A stretch of DNA of 64,000 bases from an uncultured Ruminiclostridium sp. (lineage in GTDB: Bacteria; Bacillota; Clostridia; Oscillospirales; Ruminococcaceae): assembly GCA_949878745.1 (NCBI GenBank), contig CATLBH010000005.1, forward strand, positions 1 through 64,000, given 5' to 3'. Positions 41,573-51,057 of this stretch are shown piece by piece; within the stretch, counting starts at the first letter, position 1, and every line of letters starts with the position of its first letter. A model generated the notes under the pieces. The model saw only the letters and a list, made by a program, of their open reading frames with translations. It was not told the origin of the DNA and searched no databases. The translations under genes and the position numbers were made by a program.

Positions 41573-42379
41573 TTATGTATATAATATCATATCCATCAGA
41601 TCGCCCGACTGACCTTCCGCTTTATCCTCGGAAGGATCGGTATTCTCCGTTCCCTCGGAGGGTTTTGTTTCCGTTTCGCCATCGTCGGGGTCGGTTTTAT
41701 CATCGGTATCGGGAGGCGTTACATTGCCGGGTTTATCGAAATTGCCCACCTTGATAACGCTGTCCAAGGGGTAAGACAGGCCGTTCATTACGATACGGTA
41801 GATTCCGTTTTCCACCTCGATGCTTTCAACGATGCCGCTTTCGATAATGGTCTGTTTATCCGAGTTTTCCGCTTTAAGCATTACGTTCTTGCCGATAAGG
41901 CTTACCGCGTACGCTCCGTCGGTAGCCGACAGTGTGCTTCCCGTGGTGTTGCTGGAAACGTTCATTACCGAGCCTAAGGGATAACGCTTTCCGTTTACGG
42001 TAATTTCAACATTCTTTTCGTCGCTTATGTCAACGCCGGTAACCACGCCAGTTTCTATCTTAAGCTTTACCTTTCCGTTTTCGTCGACCCCGTCTCTGGT
42101 GGAAACCGTAACGGTTCTTCCCGCGAGGCTCGAGGCGTAATTCACGGTGTTGTAGTAAAGGCTGCCCTCATTGGTCTGAAGCGCCGTGAAGCTGGCCAGC
42201 TGTGATACGAACTCGGTGTTTGAGGTAGGCTCCAGAGGATCCTGGTTGGTCATTTCCGCCATTAGAAGCTGGAAAAACGTGTCCACAGAAACCATTGACT
42301 TGTCGTCGCTTTCAAAATACTTGGCGTATTTGCTGCGGACATCTTCAACGCTGCTTACGGGTTCGGTATTGTATGCCAT
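41573..42379 (-). CDS. flgD: Hook-capping scaffold protein FlgD
   Basis: 268-aa hook cap. The N-terminal region DTFFQLLMAEMTNQDPLEP followed by EFVSQLASFTALQ is diagnostic. Two similar beta segments follow (GVVTGVDISDEKNVEI with VNGKRYPLGSV, and GIVESIEVENGIYRIV with MNGLSYPLDSV), each an SH3-like half. An acidic Asp/Pro/Thr tail ends the protein. It follows fliK by 77 bp. Confidence 0.93.
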   Translation of the reverse strand: MAYNTEPVSSVEDVRSKYAKYFESDDKSMVSVDTFFQLLMAEMTNQDPLEPTSNTEFVSQLASFTALQTNEGSLYYNTVNYASSLAGRTVTVSTRDGVDENGKVKLKIETGVVTGVDISDEKNVEITVNGKRYPLGSVMNVSSNTTGSTLSATDGAYAVSLIGKNVMLKAENSDKQTIIESGIVESIEVENGIYRIVMNGLSYPLDSVIKVGNFDKPGNVTPPDTDDKTDPDDGETETKPSEGTENTDPSEDKAEGQSGDLMDMILYT

Positions 42380-42456
42380 ATGTTTCTCCTTTCCGCCCTT
42401 TTTGGAGCAAAATGTTGTTTTCGGCCGCTTTTTTCCGTCATTGAGTCTATACTTTT

Positions 42457-44766
42457 TCAGACCGCGCCGCGAAGTATCTTCTCGAATTCTCCGTCGTCGT
42501 CCTTCTCGCCCTCTATGTTTCTGACATAAGGATTTTTACTGCTGCCTTCGTAATTCTGCTGTTCGGCCTTTCCGTCCTGTTCCGCACCATACACAACCTG
42601 ATACTTTTCAAGCTGGGTTCCCTGATCTCTCATGCTTTCCTGAACGTTTTCCGCTCTTGATGCGAGAATGGCCGCGGTTTCTTTATTCTCCGCCGAAATG
42701 GTGACGCTGAGCTTACCCGCGTTTTCCACCAGCTTAATGGATATCTTGCCCAAGGTTTCTGGATTAAGAGTTACCATCAAGGTGGTTTCCTGTTCCTTCG
42801 CGGGGATATTGGCCAGAATATGGTTTATCACCTGGGTTACCACTCTGTTAACCGCTCCGCCCGACATAAGGCTCCTGGGAAGAGGCGCTTCGATCGCCTT
42901 TGTGGAAACAAGCTTTATGTCTGAAACAGATATGTCTTTCTCCTTGCTTCCGTCTCCGCGCTCATTAGCGTTATCTGCCGCTGTTTCGTACTCGGATTCT
43001 TCCTCCATGGAAAGGAAGGTTTTTTCCTCATTCTTCAGGCCAAAAAGCCTCTTAAGCTCGTCAAACTCGCTTTCGCCGGTTTCCGTGGGATTTGCCTCAC
43101 AGGAATCGGCCGCGTTTACGCGTGTCGGATGGGTATCCGCTTCTTTAGTGGAATCAAGAGTCCGCTTGACGTCTTTGTAAACATTCTCAGCAATCTGTCC
43201 GTATAATTCGCTTTCCCCTTCGTCAACGGGAACGTTAGTTAACCGTAACTTATCGGCGGCGGGCAAAGGCGATTCCGACGGTTCCGAATCCGTTTCGGAC
43301 AACGTGATTTGCTCCGCAGATGTGAAAGTACCGGGAACAGCCGTTTCCTTTACCTCGGGGTAAGTTTCAAGCTTCGCCTCGCCGCGAGTAAGAGGAATAA
43401 GACTTTCCTCCGCAGCGGCGTTATTTGCACCCGAAAAATCAAAAGCTTTCGATACGTCCGACATATTGACAGAGGGCAAGTCCGTCTCAACTCGGGTAAA
43501 ATTATCGCCGTTGTAGCCGTTGAAAAGAGCCGTGCCTTCTGGCTGATCATTTCCTAAGGGCATTACCTGCCGTGAAGCGGGTACGGGCGCTTTAAGCCCC
43601 GCTGATTCGTCGTTAACGGCGGAAACGGTTTCCATAGGTTTACGCGAGCCGTTTACAGCGGTGATAACCGTTTCGGGTGCGGCGGCCGCAGACATCGATG
43701 ACGTTTCCGCGTCCGGGGCGAAAGAAACTCCGTTAAGCTGCTGTTCCGATACTTTGACTCCGGCAACTGCGTCGGAATTAGATTTTACAGCCGATTGCGG
43801 CTCCGCTGCCGCGATTCCCGAGGAATGCGTATGTACAGGGGGGATAACGGGGTTTGTGCCTATCTTTCCGCCTCTGTCAAAATCGGACTGTCCGGGATAA
43901 AGCTTTTTGCTCGCCGTTTCCGTTGAAATAATATCCGAATTTTCGGGATCCTCCGTTACGGCAGTTTCGTTCATATCAAGAAAATAATTGCCAATAAACG
44001 CAGCTCCCGTCTGTGCGAAAGGCTCTCCGCTCATTTCGACGTTTTTCTTCGCGTTTTCAAGCATATTTTCGATAATCTGCATCAGCGCACCGCCCAGCTT
44101 TTCCTCGTCCTTATCGGAACCGAAGGGAGAATCCGTATCGGTTTTTCCGTTGATACCGTCCACAAGCTTCATAAGAAACAGCAGAAGCTTTTCTTCAAAC
44201 TCTTCCTTATTCTTACCGGGATCGTTCAGTTCCATAAAGGCTTTCAGCATCGCGTTCGCCAAAGCTTCCTCAGCCCGCGCCAAAAGAGATTTTTCCGTCT
44301 CGCCGCCGTCTTTTTCCGAAGACTCGCCGGAAACTAGGGCCAAATCCTCTCCGTCGGTCTCTTCAGCCGCCTTTTCAGCTTCTGGCTCTTTTAAGCCCTT
44401 AAGCTGCTCAAGCTCCTTTACAGTCTCCTCGTCAACTTTTACGTTTCCGCCGGAAGACACCTGTTCTGAGACAATTTCCGTCTCCTCGGCTCCGGCATTT
44501 ATATCGGTGTTGGGTTTGGCGCAAGTATTTTCCTTGATATTTTTCACCGATTTATCCGAGGGAGTATTCGCGGAAGAGTTTTTGGGAGCGTTCACGGACG
44601 CATTTGCCGAAATATTAACCGACTTTCCCATATCGACCGCCGCGCAGTTCGTTTTCCTAAGACTTTCCATAAAACCGACGGGAGCTTTATTCTCGGAGCG
44701 CGAGTTCGGAGCCTGAGCAGTACGCTTCGATAAATTAAGACCGTTAGCTATACTGATATCCGTCAA
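42457..44766 (-). CDS. fliK: Hook-length control protein FliK
   Basis: 769 aa, long for the family. Most of it (about 1-640) is low complexity and rich in Ser, Glu, Ala and Asn, as expected of the molecular ruler part. The conserved C-terminal hook-length domain is at about 660-740 (ETTLMVTLNPETLGKISIKL and LAVTISAENKETAAI-like). It interacts with FlhB to switch export specificity. A strong promoter (44867-44895) and a 208-bp gap precede it, so fliK starts a transcription unit. Confidence 0.9.
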   Translation of the reverse strand: MTDISIANGLNLSKRTAQAPNSRSENKAPVGFMESLRKTNCAAVDMGKSVNISANASVNAPKNSSANTPSDKSVKNIKENTCAKPNTDINAGAEETEIVSEQVSSGGNVKVDEETVKELEQLKGLKEPEAEKAAEETDGEDLALVSGESSEKDGGETEKSLLARAEEALANAMLKAFMELNDPGKNKEEFEEKLLLFLMKLVDGINGKTDTDSPFGSDKDEEKLGGALMQIIENMLENAKKNVEMSGEPFAQTGAAFIGNYFLDMNETAVTEDPENSDIISTETASKKLYPGQSDFDRGGKIGTNPVIPPVHTHSSGIAAAEPQSAVKSNSDAVAGVKVSEQQLNGVSFAPDAETSSMSAAAAPETVITAVNGSRKPMETVSAVNDESAGLKAPVPASRQVMPLGNDQPEGTALFNGYNGDNFTRVETDLPSVNMSDVSKAFDFSGANNAAAEESLIPLTRGEAKLETYPEVKETAVPGTFTSAEQITLSETDSEPSESPLPAADKLRLTNVPVDEGESELYGQIAENVYKDVKRTLDSTKEADTHPTRVNAADSCEANPTETGESEFDELKRLFGLKNEEKTFLSMEEESEYETAADNANERGDGSKEKDISVSDIKLVSTKAIEAPLPRSLMSGGAVNRVVTQVINHILANIPAKEQETTLMVTLNPETLGKISIKLVENAGKLSVTISAENKETAAILASRAENVQESMRDQGTQLEKYQVVYGAEQDGKAEQQNYEGSSKNPYVRNIEGEKDDDGEFEKILRGAV

Positions 44767-44866
44767 GATCGTACCTCCTTTCGTATAAAATATTTATTGA
44801 AAAGGACTTGCGTCCCGTTTCAATCTTTTTTTGAAAAAAACAAGCTCATAAATGCCCACACTAATA

Positions 44867-44895
44867 ATTATACACTTTTTTATATAAAAAGTCAA
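44867..44895 (-). promoter_or_regulatory. Strong sigma-A promoter upstream of fliK
   Basis: Minus-strand TTGACT (44895-44890), 17 bases, TATAAT (44872-44867), about 100 bp upstream of the fliK ATG. It sits inside the flagellar operon, so fliK-flgD-flgE and later genes can be transcribed independently of flgB-fliJ. Confidence 0.75.
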
Positions 44896-44974
44896 CAAAT
44901 TTCAGACAAAAAGGTATATCATTTAACCAAAAAATTTTTGATATCAACAGGATAATTTGTTCAAAGTGCGGTTT

Positions 44975-45427
44975 TTACTGCTTGACCGCCGCCGTCTGTT
45001 TATTTCCGCCGAAAAATTCTTCAAGAAAGCTTTCGTTTTCCTTGGTTTCCCGCTCGCGGTATTCCTCCAACTGATGTTCCTCCAGCTTCTCGAGTTTTTT
45101 TACCTCTTTGGTCGCTTCCAGCACGTCCTCAAGCTTTTTTTCAATCTCGATGTTTTTTTCGGTGATCTCTCGGCGTTTAAACTCCAGATCCTGCTTTCTC
45201 AAAGTCAGAAAACGGTTTGCCACTGATATTTCATTTGGGAAAGCGCCTCTTCGGTAAATTCTTCGGAGCTCATCCGTTTTTGCGGAAATCGCTTTTTTTA
45301 TTTCTTCTTCTTCCCCGCGAAGCTGAACGAGCTCCGCCCGAAGCGCAGCAAGATCGTTTTTTTCCATTTCCTCCAGTTGCATACGATACTGCTTTATTCG
45401 GTCTAGGGTGAACTGAAACTTCTTCAT
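44975..45427 (-). CDS. fliJ: Flagellar export chaperone FliJ
   Basis: 150-aa coiled-coil protein that escorts substrates and couples the FliI ATPase to FlhA. N-terminal MKKFQFTLDRIKQYRMQLEE is typical, and nearly the whole chain is heptad-repeat. The start at 45427 is preferred over 45460: AAAGGA lies 12 bases upstream and the shorter product starts with the family motif. It is 59 bp downstream of fliI. Confidence 0.88.
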   Translation of the reverse strand: MKKFQFTLDRIKQYRMQLEEMEKNDLAALRAELVQLRGEEEEIKKAISAKTDELRRIYRRGAFPNEISVANRFLTLRKQDLEFKRREITEKNIEIEKKLEDVLEATKEVKKLEKLEEHQLEEYRERETKENESFLEEFFGGNKQTAAVKQ

Positions 45428-45486
45428 TTTTACGACCATTCCTTTCGGGAGGGTTGGCAACGTTACATATTAAAAAAAAATCGATT

Positions 45487-46794
45487 TTACTGCACCGATT
45501 CCTTTAACAGCCTTATGGTGTCCGTCAGGTCGAAGGATTCGTCCACCGCCTGGGTAAGAAATCCGTTTATCTTGTCTATTTTTGAGATGGCCTCGTCAAG
45601 CTTTGGGTTAGTTCCGTTTTTGTAGGCGCCGATAGCTATCAGATCATAGTTGGAATTGTAAAGGGCAAGGAGGTTTCGGAGCTTTGCCGCCGCGTCCTTG
45701 TGCCCTTTGTCGCAGATTATGCTCATCAAACGGCTTATGCTGGGAAGTATGTCTATAGCCGGGTAATGGTTCTGTGCCGCAAGCTTTCTTGAAAGCACTA
45801 TGTGTCCGTCTATAATACCTCTCACGGTATCCGAAATAGGCTCGTTCGTATCGTCGCCCTCCACGAGAACGGCGTAAATCCCCGTAATGCTCCCGCCCTC
45901 AAAACAGCCGGCTCTTTCAAGAAGCTTGGGCATATCGTTGTATATCGAACTGGTGTATCCTCTCATTATGGGGGGTTCGCCGATGGATAGCCCCACGTCC
46001 CTTTTGGCCATTGCAAAACGGGTAAGGTTATCCATCATTAGCAATACGTCCTTACCCTGCTGCATAAAATATTCTGCTATGGCGGTAGCGGTCTGAGGGC
46101 ACTTGCTTCTCATCATGGCGGGCTGATCGCTTGTCGCGACAACAACCACGGAGCGTTTCATACCCTCTTCGCCCAAGTCGTTTTCTATAAACTCTCTTAC
46201 TTCACGTCCGCGCTCTCCCACAAGAGCGATAACGTTAAGGTCGGCCTTCACCTTTTTGGCGATCATACCCATAAGGGTACTTTTACCTACGCCGGATCCG
46301 GCGAATATCCCTATTCTCTGTCCTTTGCCCAAGGTGCACAGCCCGTCTATGGCCTTTACGCCCAGCTCGAGAGGCTCCGCAATCTTAGGACGTGCCAACG
46401 GGTTCACGGGTATTCCCGAAATTGGCATTTCGTCGGTATACTCGATCTCGCCGCCATTGTCCAGCGGGTTTCCTATGGCATCGACAATACGTCCCACAAG
46501 AGCGTTTCCGGTTTTAACCATAAGCTGCTTTCCCGTATTGTCCACTATGCTTCCCGGCCCTATGCCTTCGATGTCGGTATAGGGCATAAGAAGCACCTTG
46601 TCCGATTGAAACCCTACCGCTTCGGCAAAAATAAAGTCTTTTTCGCTCCCTTTTTTGTAAACGCGGCAGACGTCGCCTATATTGCATTCGGGGCCGCTGG
46701 CCTCCACGGTCATTCCTATTATTTTTTCTATTTTTCCCATGCTGCGCCTTGGCTCAAAGTCCGCAAGCGCTTCGGCAAATCCTCTTAAATCCAT
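45487..46794 (-). CDS. fliI: Flagellum-specific ATPase FliI
   Basis: 435-aa F1-beta-like hexameric ATPase of the export apparatus. Walker A GSGVGKS is at 166-172, then LVGERGREVREFIE, Walker B VLLMMDNLTRFAMA, and the DILPSISRLM region. Length is canonical. It is separated from fliH by a 141-bp gap filled by a paired-hairpin element, whereas fliH and fliI usually abut or overlap. Confidence 0.97.
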   Translation of the reverse strand: MDLRGFAEALADFEPRRSMGKIEKIIGMTVEASGPECNIGDVCRVYKKGSEKDFIFAEAVGFQSDKVLLMPYTDIEGIGPGSIVDNTGKQLMVKTGNALVGRIVDAIGNPLDNGGEIEYTDEMPISGIPVNPLARPKIAEPLELGVKAIDGLCTLGKGQRIGIFAGSGVGKSTLMGMIAKKVKADLNVIALVGERGREVREFIENDLGEEGMKRSVVVVATSDQPAMMRSKCPQTATAIAEYFMQQGKDVLLMMDNLTRFAMAKRDVGLSIGEPPIMRGYTSSIYNDMPKLLERAGCFEGGSITGIYAVLVEGDDTNEPISDTVRGIIDGHIVLSRKLAAQNHYPAIDILPSISRLMSIICDKGHKDAAAKLRNLLALYNSNYDLIAIGAYKNGTNPKLDEAISKIDKINGFLTQAVDESFDLTDTIRLLKESVQ

Positions 46795-46842
46795 ATCATA
46801 TTAAGCCCCGTTACATTCTTAAAATAAGTTCGGTAACTTTTC

Positions 46843-46935
46843 ATACCAATCCCTTATAAACTGACGTCAAATCCATAGTTTAAAAAGGGATTGCACCCGA
46901 AACGCTAATCCCACGGTTTAAAAAAAGGATTAGTT
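46843..46935 (-). repeat. Paired-hairpin element (C/C type) abutting the fliH stop
   Basis: Read on the plus strand: ATACCAATCCCTTATAAACT, AGTTTAAAAAGGGATT, reversed linker GCACCCGAAACGC, then TAATCCCACGGTTTAAAA and AAAGGATTAGTTT. It ends at the base next to the fliH stop codon and is transcribed inside the flagellar mRNA between fliH and fliI. Confidence 0.8.
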
Positions 46936-48063
46936 TCAATCCGCTTCCGGCAAGGCGGAGGGTAAAACCGTCTCCCCTTCGGCGGCGCCCGATATAAGCT
47001 CTTCCGCTTCCGCCGTCAGCTCGGGCTTGGCCTCCTTAACAGTCTTGGAGGCCTTTGCGTTTTTTGAAGTCCGAGCCGATTTTGGCTGAGGCTTCGGAGC
47101 GGGTTCGTCTTCTTCCCTGGGCGGTTCCTCTTCCTTATCCCTGAACTTTCCGCGCCCCAACTCGCCTATCATTTTAAGCTGAGTTGAAACACCCGCGTCG
47201 AATATTTCCGTTTCGTTTTCCAGCATCAGGGTACCGGATTCCGCGTCAACCACCTCAAATTCCACATTGGCGGTGGGGGAGAAGCACTTTTCGTAAAGTC
47301 TGAAATCCGCTTCCATATCCTCGCTTAAATCGTGCTTTGAGAGGGTCACTTTTATGTTTTTGGTGTTTCTGAATTCCTTCGCGGCGGCGGATATCATTTT
47401 TTCCAGCGCTTTTTTATCCTTCTGACTGAACACCGTCATGGTTATTTTTTCCGCCACTTCCATGGCAAGGTCGAAAACGCTCCTGCGCTGTTCCGCCAGT
47501 ATGTCCGCCTTTTCCTTTTCGACTTCGCCGCAAAAACGCTTAAGCTCCAAGAGACCGTCTTTGCACTTTTTCAGTCCCTGAATATAGCCTTCCTCTTCGC
47601 CCTTCTTAAGACCCTCCATAAAGCCCTCGTCAAGGCCTCTTTTTCTTGCTTCATCATAGATTTGTTCCGACTTTTCGTCGATCTGGGTCAAAAGGCGTCT
47701 TCCCTTGTCCTTCGCTTCTTCTGTAATACGTTCCGCTTCTTCTTTTGCCTTCTCCAATTCGCTGTCGGCTCTTTTCCGCATTTCCACGGCGTATTCCTGA
47801 CCTTCGCGGCGGTATTTTTCCCTAAGGTTTTCCAGTTCTTCAAAGTCTATTTTCGGGGGCTTCGGTTCTTTTTCTTCGCTTTCGGCGCCGTTCTCCCGAA
47901 TTTCCTTTTCAGGCATGGATTCCTCCGAGGACTCGGTTTCTTTTTTTTCGCCGTCCGAAAGATCTTTTTCGTCCGTCTGATTTCCTATTCTGTTGTTTAT
48001 TACGGCGTCGCCCTCTATTACTATGTTCTTAAAAGGATTACTGCCTTTGATAACTTCAAACAT
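46936..48063 (-). CDS. fliH: FliI-binding export protein FliH, with long extensions
   Basis: 375-aa regulator and stator of the FliI ATPase. The GxxxG-type coiled-coil region (GLDEGFMEGLKKGEEEGYIQ) and the C-terminal V-ATPase E-subunit-like domain (about 190-300; FDLAMEVAEKITMTVF) are recognisable. An acidic Glu/Lys N-terminal extension and a C-terminal tail of about 65 residues rich in Lys, Pro, Ala and Glu (from about 308) make it longer than the usual 220-270. It has its own upstream promoter. Confidence 0.85.
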   Translation of the reverse strand: MFEVIKGSNPFKNIVIEGDAVINNRIGNQTDEKDLSDGEKKETESSEESMPEKEIRENGAESEEKEPKPPKIDFEELENLREKYRREGQEYAVEMRKRADSELEKAKEEAERITEEAKDKGRRLLTQIDEKSEQIYDEARKRGLDEGFMEGLKKGEEEGYIQGLKKCKDGLLELKRFCGEVEKEKADILAEQRRSVFDLAMEVAEKITMTVFSQKDKKALEKMISAAAKEFRNTKNIKVTLSKHDLSEDMEADFRLYEKCFSPTANVEFEVVDAESGTLMLENETEIFDAGVSTQLKMIGELGRGKFRDKEEEPPREEDEPAPKPQPKSARTSKNAKASKTVKEAKPELTAEAEELISGAAEGETVLPSALPEAD

Positions 48064-48097
48064 CGCGTTATTTCCTTTAACAAATCAAATAAAATAT

Positions 48098-48120
48098 GCC
48101 CGAAAAATCAATTTTCGGGC
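48098..48120 (-). terminator. Hairpin in the fliG-fliH gap
   Basis: GCCCGAAAA and TTTTCGGGC form a 9-bp stem with a 5-base loop at 48098-48120, followed on the minus strand by ATATTTTATTTG. It lies after the candidate fliH promoter and 35 bp before the fliH ATG, so it may attenuate both upstream and local transcripts. Confidence 0.5.
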
Positions 48121-48146
48121 AATAGTAATTTTATCTGTCTTAAAAT

Positions 48147-48175
48147 ATGGTATTGCCTTAATGATATTTTGTCAA
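48147..48175 (-). promoter_or_regulatory. Candidate promoter upstream of fliH
   Basis: Minus-strand TTGACA (48175-48170), 17 bases, TACCAT (48152-48147). The -35 is perfect, the -10 matches four of six. It lies in the 197-bp fliG-fliH gap. Confidence 0.55.
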
Positions 48176-48260
48176 TATTCCGTAGTTTAAGTTTGACAAT
48201 TTGTTTCTATTGAATTATGTAAAAATGTATTCGCACAGTTTCGTAGGGAATATAAAGCCG

Positions 48261-49268
48261 TCAGGCAATAATCTCGTCCTGTCCGCTCTTGGAGATGGTA
48301 ACGACGCCTTCTTCCTCGAGCCTTCTGATAATGGCGACGATGCGCTGCTGGGCTTCTTCCACGTCGCGCATACGGACGTTGTGGAGATATTCCACGTCTG
48401 TCTGGGTAGCCTCGCGCTTACGAGCGGACATATTGGCGTAGATAACCTCGGCAACATCGGGAGTGGAGCCTTTGATAGCGGTTGCCAGATCCTTGGCGTC
48501 CACTTCGTTGATAAACGCCTGAATGGACATGGAATCCAGATGGGCGATATCCTCGAATACGAACATCTTCTGACGAATCTCTTCCGCCAACTTCGGGTCG
48601 CGCAGCGCCAGTTCGTCGAAAATAAATTTTTCGGTGGAACGATCAACCTTGTTCATTACGTCTGCTATGTAATTGATACCACCTACCTCCATGCTCTCGG
48701 TGCTTACCAGCATGGCGAACTTGCGTTCAAGGGTTTCTTCGACGGACTTGGTAAATTCGGGGCTTGCGCTGTCCATCTTGGCTATTCTTTCAACTACCTC
48801 TATGCGGATACTTTTCGGAAGCTCCGACAGTATGGCGGACGCCTGATCGCTTCGGCAATAAGAAAGGATCAGGGCTATCGTCTGGGGGTGCTCGTTCTGC
48901 ACCATCGCCAGAAGGTTCTTGTAATCCGCCTTTCTAACGAAAGCAAAAGATTTTGTCTTAAGCTGTTTGGTGATGCGCTCAAACAGAGCCTGAGCCTGTT
49001 CGGGGCCGAAGGCTTTTTCGAGTATTTCCCTGGCGTATTCCACGCCGCCCTCGGAAATTACCTTCTGGGTAAGGCACAGCTCGTAAAATTCGTTAAGTAC
49101 GTTTCCGACCACGTCTACGGGCCAGTAATCCATTTTTGCCACTTCAACGGTGATTCTTTCAATCTCCTCGTCGGTAAAGTGCTTATACACCTCGGAAGCG
49201 TTTGCCGCGCCTATAGAGGAAAGCACCATGGCGGCTCTTTGTATGGGGGTTATTTGCTCATCGGGCAA
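48261..49268 (-). CDS. fliG: Flagellar motor switch protein FliG
   Basis: 335-aa C-ring rotor protein contacting MotA. The N-terminal domain binds FliF; EHPQTIALILSY is the conserved EHPQ motif of the middle domain; the C-terminal charged torque helix is in DPKLAEEIRQKMFVFEDIA with K/R and D/E residues retained. Length normal. It starts 38 bp after fliF. Confidence 0.97.
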   Translation of the reverse strand: MPDEQITPIQRAAMVLSSIGAANASEVYKHFTDEEIERITVEVAKMDYWPVDVVGNVLNEFYELCLTQKVISEGGVEYAREILEKAFGPEQAQALFERITKQLKTKSFAFVRKADYKNLLAMVQNEHPQTIALILSYCRSDQASAILSELPKSIRIEVVERIAKMDSASPEFTKSVEETLERKFAMLVSTESMEVGGINYIADVMNKVDRSTEKFIFDELALRDPKLAEEIRQKMFVFEDIAHLDSMSIQAFINEVDAKDLATAIKGSTPDVAEVIYANMSARKREATQTDVEYLHNVRMRDVEEAQQRIVAIIRRLEEEGVVTISKSGQDEIIA

Positions 49269-49306
49269 TTTAGTCCCCTCCTTTCACACTATCGGTTGTT
49301 GACTGA

Positions 49307-51010
49307 TCAGTCTTCACCTCTCATCCAGCTTCTGATAAGCTGGGCGACAATTTCGGGATTGTTCTTGGAGAAGTCTCTGATCTCGCGCTTAAGAGCCTCG
49401 TCCCTGGTTTCGGGCTGCTCCTCGCTGAGGCTGGTAAGCTCAAACTCCGTTTCTTCCATTCTTCCGGGGTTAAGCATTTCTCCTCCTCCTTCTTCGCCGT
49501 ATCCATAGCCTTCGCCCGCTTCGGTGGCGGGTATGGGCGCCGACACAAGATGTGCCGCCGAGCGGCGTTTTTTCCTGGAGCCGGGTGCGTTGAGAGCAAG
49601 GATAAGCAGTACTATCAGAACAATGCCCAAAATTATTATGATGGCGATCATTACCATGCTCTGACTGCTTACGCTTCCGATATTCAGCGCCGCGCCGTCT
49701 ATAATGGGATTGGTTGTTTCTATAAAAGGTGTGGTCATTATGGAGACGTTTTCCACGTTGGCCGCTATGGCGTTGGCTATGGTATTGCGCCAGCGGGTCT
49801 CTTCGTCGGCGGTGAGGGAGTTGTTGCTTCTCACCACCACCGCAGCGGAAAGAGAACCGATGCTGTAGCCGTCCTTTTCTATCTGCCGCTTTCTTTGATT
49901 TACAAGGTGGTTTATGTCACGGGTGTATTCGTAATAAAACTCGCCGTTCTCTCCCACCTCGAGAGTTGGGTAATCGGGGCTTATATCGCTGTCTACCGGA
50001 GTGCCGACCATGCCGCCTTCCTTAGCCACGCCGCCGGCGGCGTTCTTTATCTGTTCACGGTCGATAATACCCGACTGCTTGGTGCCTATTACATTTCCTT
50101 CGTCATCATATATAAGATCCTGATTCGAGCCGGTGTACTCTATTTCCTCGGTGACCATGCTGTCAAAATCCAGAGTAAGTCCCACCGACACATTGATTCC
50201 GTCGAAGGTGTTAAGCATAACGGTTTTTATGGCGTCTTCGTATTCTTCCTTAAGCTTGTCGCGGTAGCTGAGCCGCTTGTAATAAATCTGAAGCTTTTCC
50301 TCTTCCTCTTTCGCGGTATTGGTAGTCATTTCGGGGGAGAGCTGGATTCCGTTCTGATCGGTTATGGTAATATTTTCTCTGAGAAGTCCAGGCACCGAGT
50401 TGGCCACCAGATTATACATACCGTCGATCTGTTCCGGAAGAAGATCGTCACGGAGAGTCAAGGCAACGGAGGCGGTGGGCTCTTCCTTGTATTCGTCCAA
50501 AACGTAGCGTCTTTCCTCGGGGATACCGAGTATTACAAGGGCGTCGCTGACGTTGGTGAAGGTACGGAGAGTGGCCATCAAATGATTTTGCAGCTGCTGC
50601 TTTTGAGTCTCCCTGGTTGTTGTATCGGTGGAGAACATGGTGACGCCATTGTTCCAGATATCGTAGTTAAAGGTGGATTTGGGGAAGCCGGCCATGCTCA
50701 TGCTGACTCTCATTTCCTCCACCTTATCCTCGGGAACAAGAATGTCTCCGGAGGCGTTTATTTTTATGTCCTGAACTCCGAGGGTTTCTCTGGCGTATGT
50801 AACTATTTCGGTGGCTTCGGAGGCGGAGGCGTCCTTAAACAGCACCGCATAGTGCACCTGACTCATAATCGCAGCCAGAACTATCGCCGAAACCAGGATC
50901 ACCGCCAGACCGGCGGATATTAAAATAATTGTTTTTTTACTGAGAGAAGAAAATTTACTCTTGAGGAAATTCCCTATTTTGGCAAGAGTTTCTTTTACCT
51001 TATCCATCAA
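49307..51010 (-). CDS. fliF: Flagellar MS-ring protein FliF
   Basis: 567-aa MS-ring subunit, the base of the motor. N-terminal transmembrane helix at about 28-48 (ILISAGLAVILVSAIVLA), two ring-building domains (YARETLGVQDIKIN; DGINVSVGLTLDFD), a second transmembrane helix near 455-480, and a C-terminal cytoplasmic tail (SLSEEQPETRDEALKREIRD) that binds FliG. Length canonical. Confidence 0.96.
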   Translation of the reverse strand: MMDKVKETLAKIGNFLKSKFSSLSKKTIILISAGLAVILVSAIVLAAIMSQVHYAVLFKDASASEATEIVTYARETLGVQDIKINASGDILVPEDKVEEMRVSMSMAGFPKSTFNYDIWNNGVTMFSTDTTTRETQKQQLQNHLMATLRTFTNVSDALVILGIPEERRYVLDEYKEEPTASVALTLRDDLLPEQIDGMYNLVANSVPGLLRENITITDQNGIQLSPEMTTNTAKEEEEKLQIYYKRLSYRDKLKEEYEDAIKTVMLNTFDGINVSVGLTLDFDSMVTEEIEYTGSNQDLIYDDEGNVIGTKQSGIIDREQIKNAAGGVAKEGGMVGTPVDSDISPDYPTLEVGENGEFYYEYTRDINHLVNQRKRQIEKDGYSIGSLSAAVVVRSNNSLTADEETRWRNTIANAIAANVENVSIMTTPFIETTNPIIDGAALNIGSVSSQSMVMIAIIIILGIVLIVLLILALNAPGSRKKRRSAAHLVSAPIPATEAGEGYGYGEEGGGEMLNPGRMEETEFELTSLSEEQPETRDEALKREIRDFSKNNPEIVAQLIRSWMRGED

Positions 51011-51057
51011 ACAACCTCTTTTTTTATCTTTTTCCTAATTGTCAAGCAATTCGGCAA

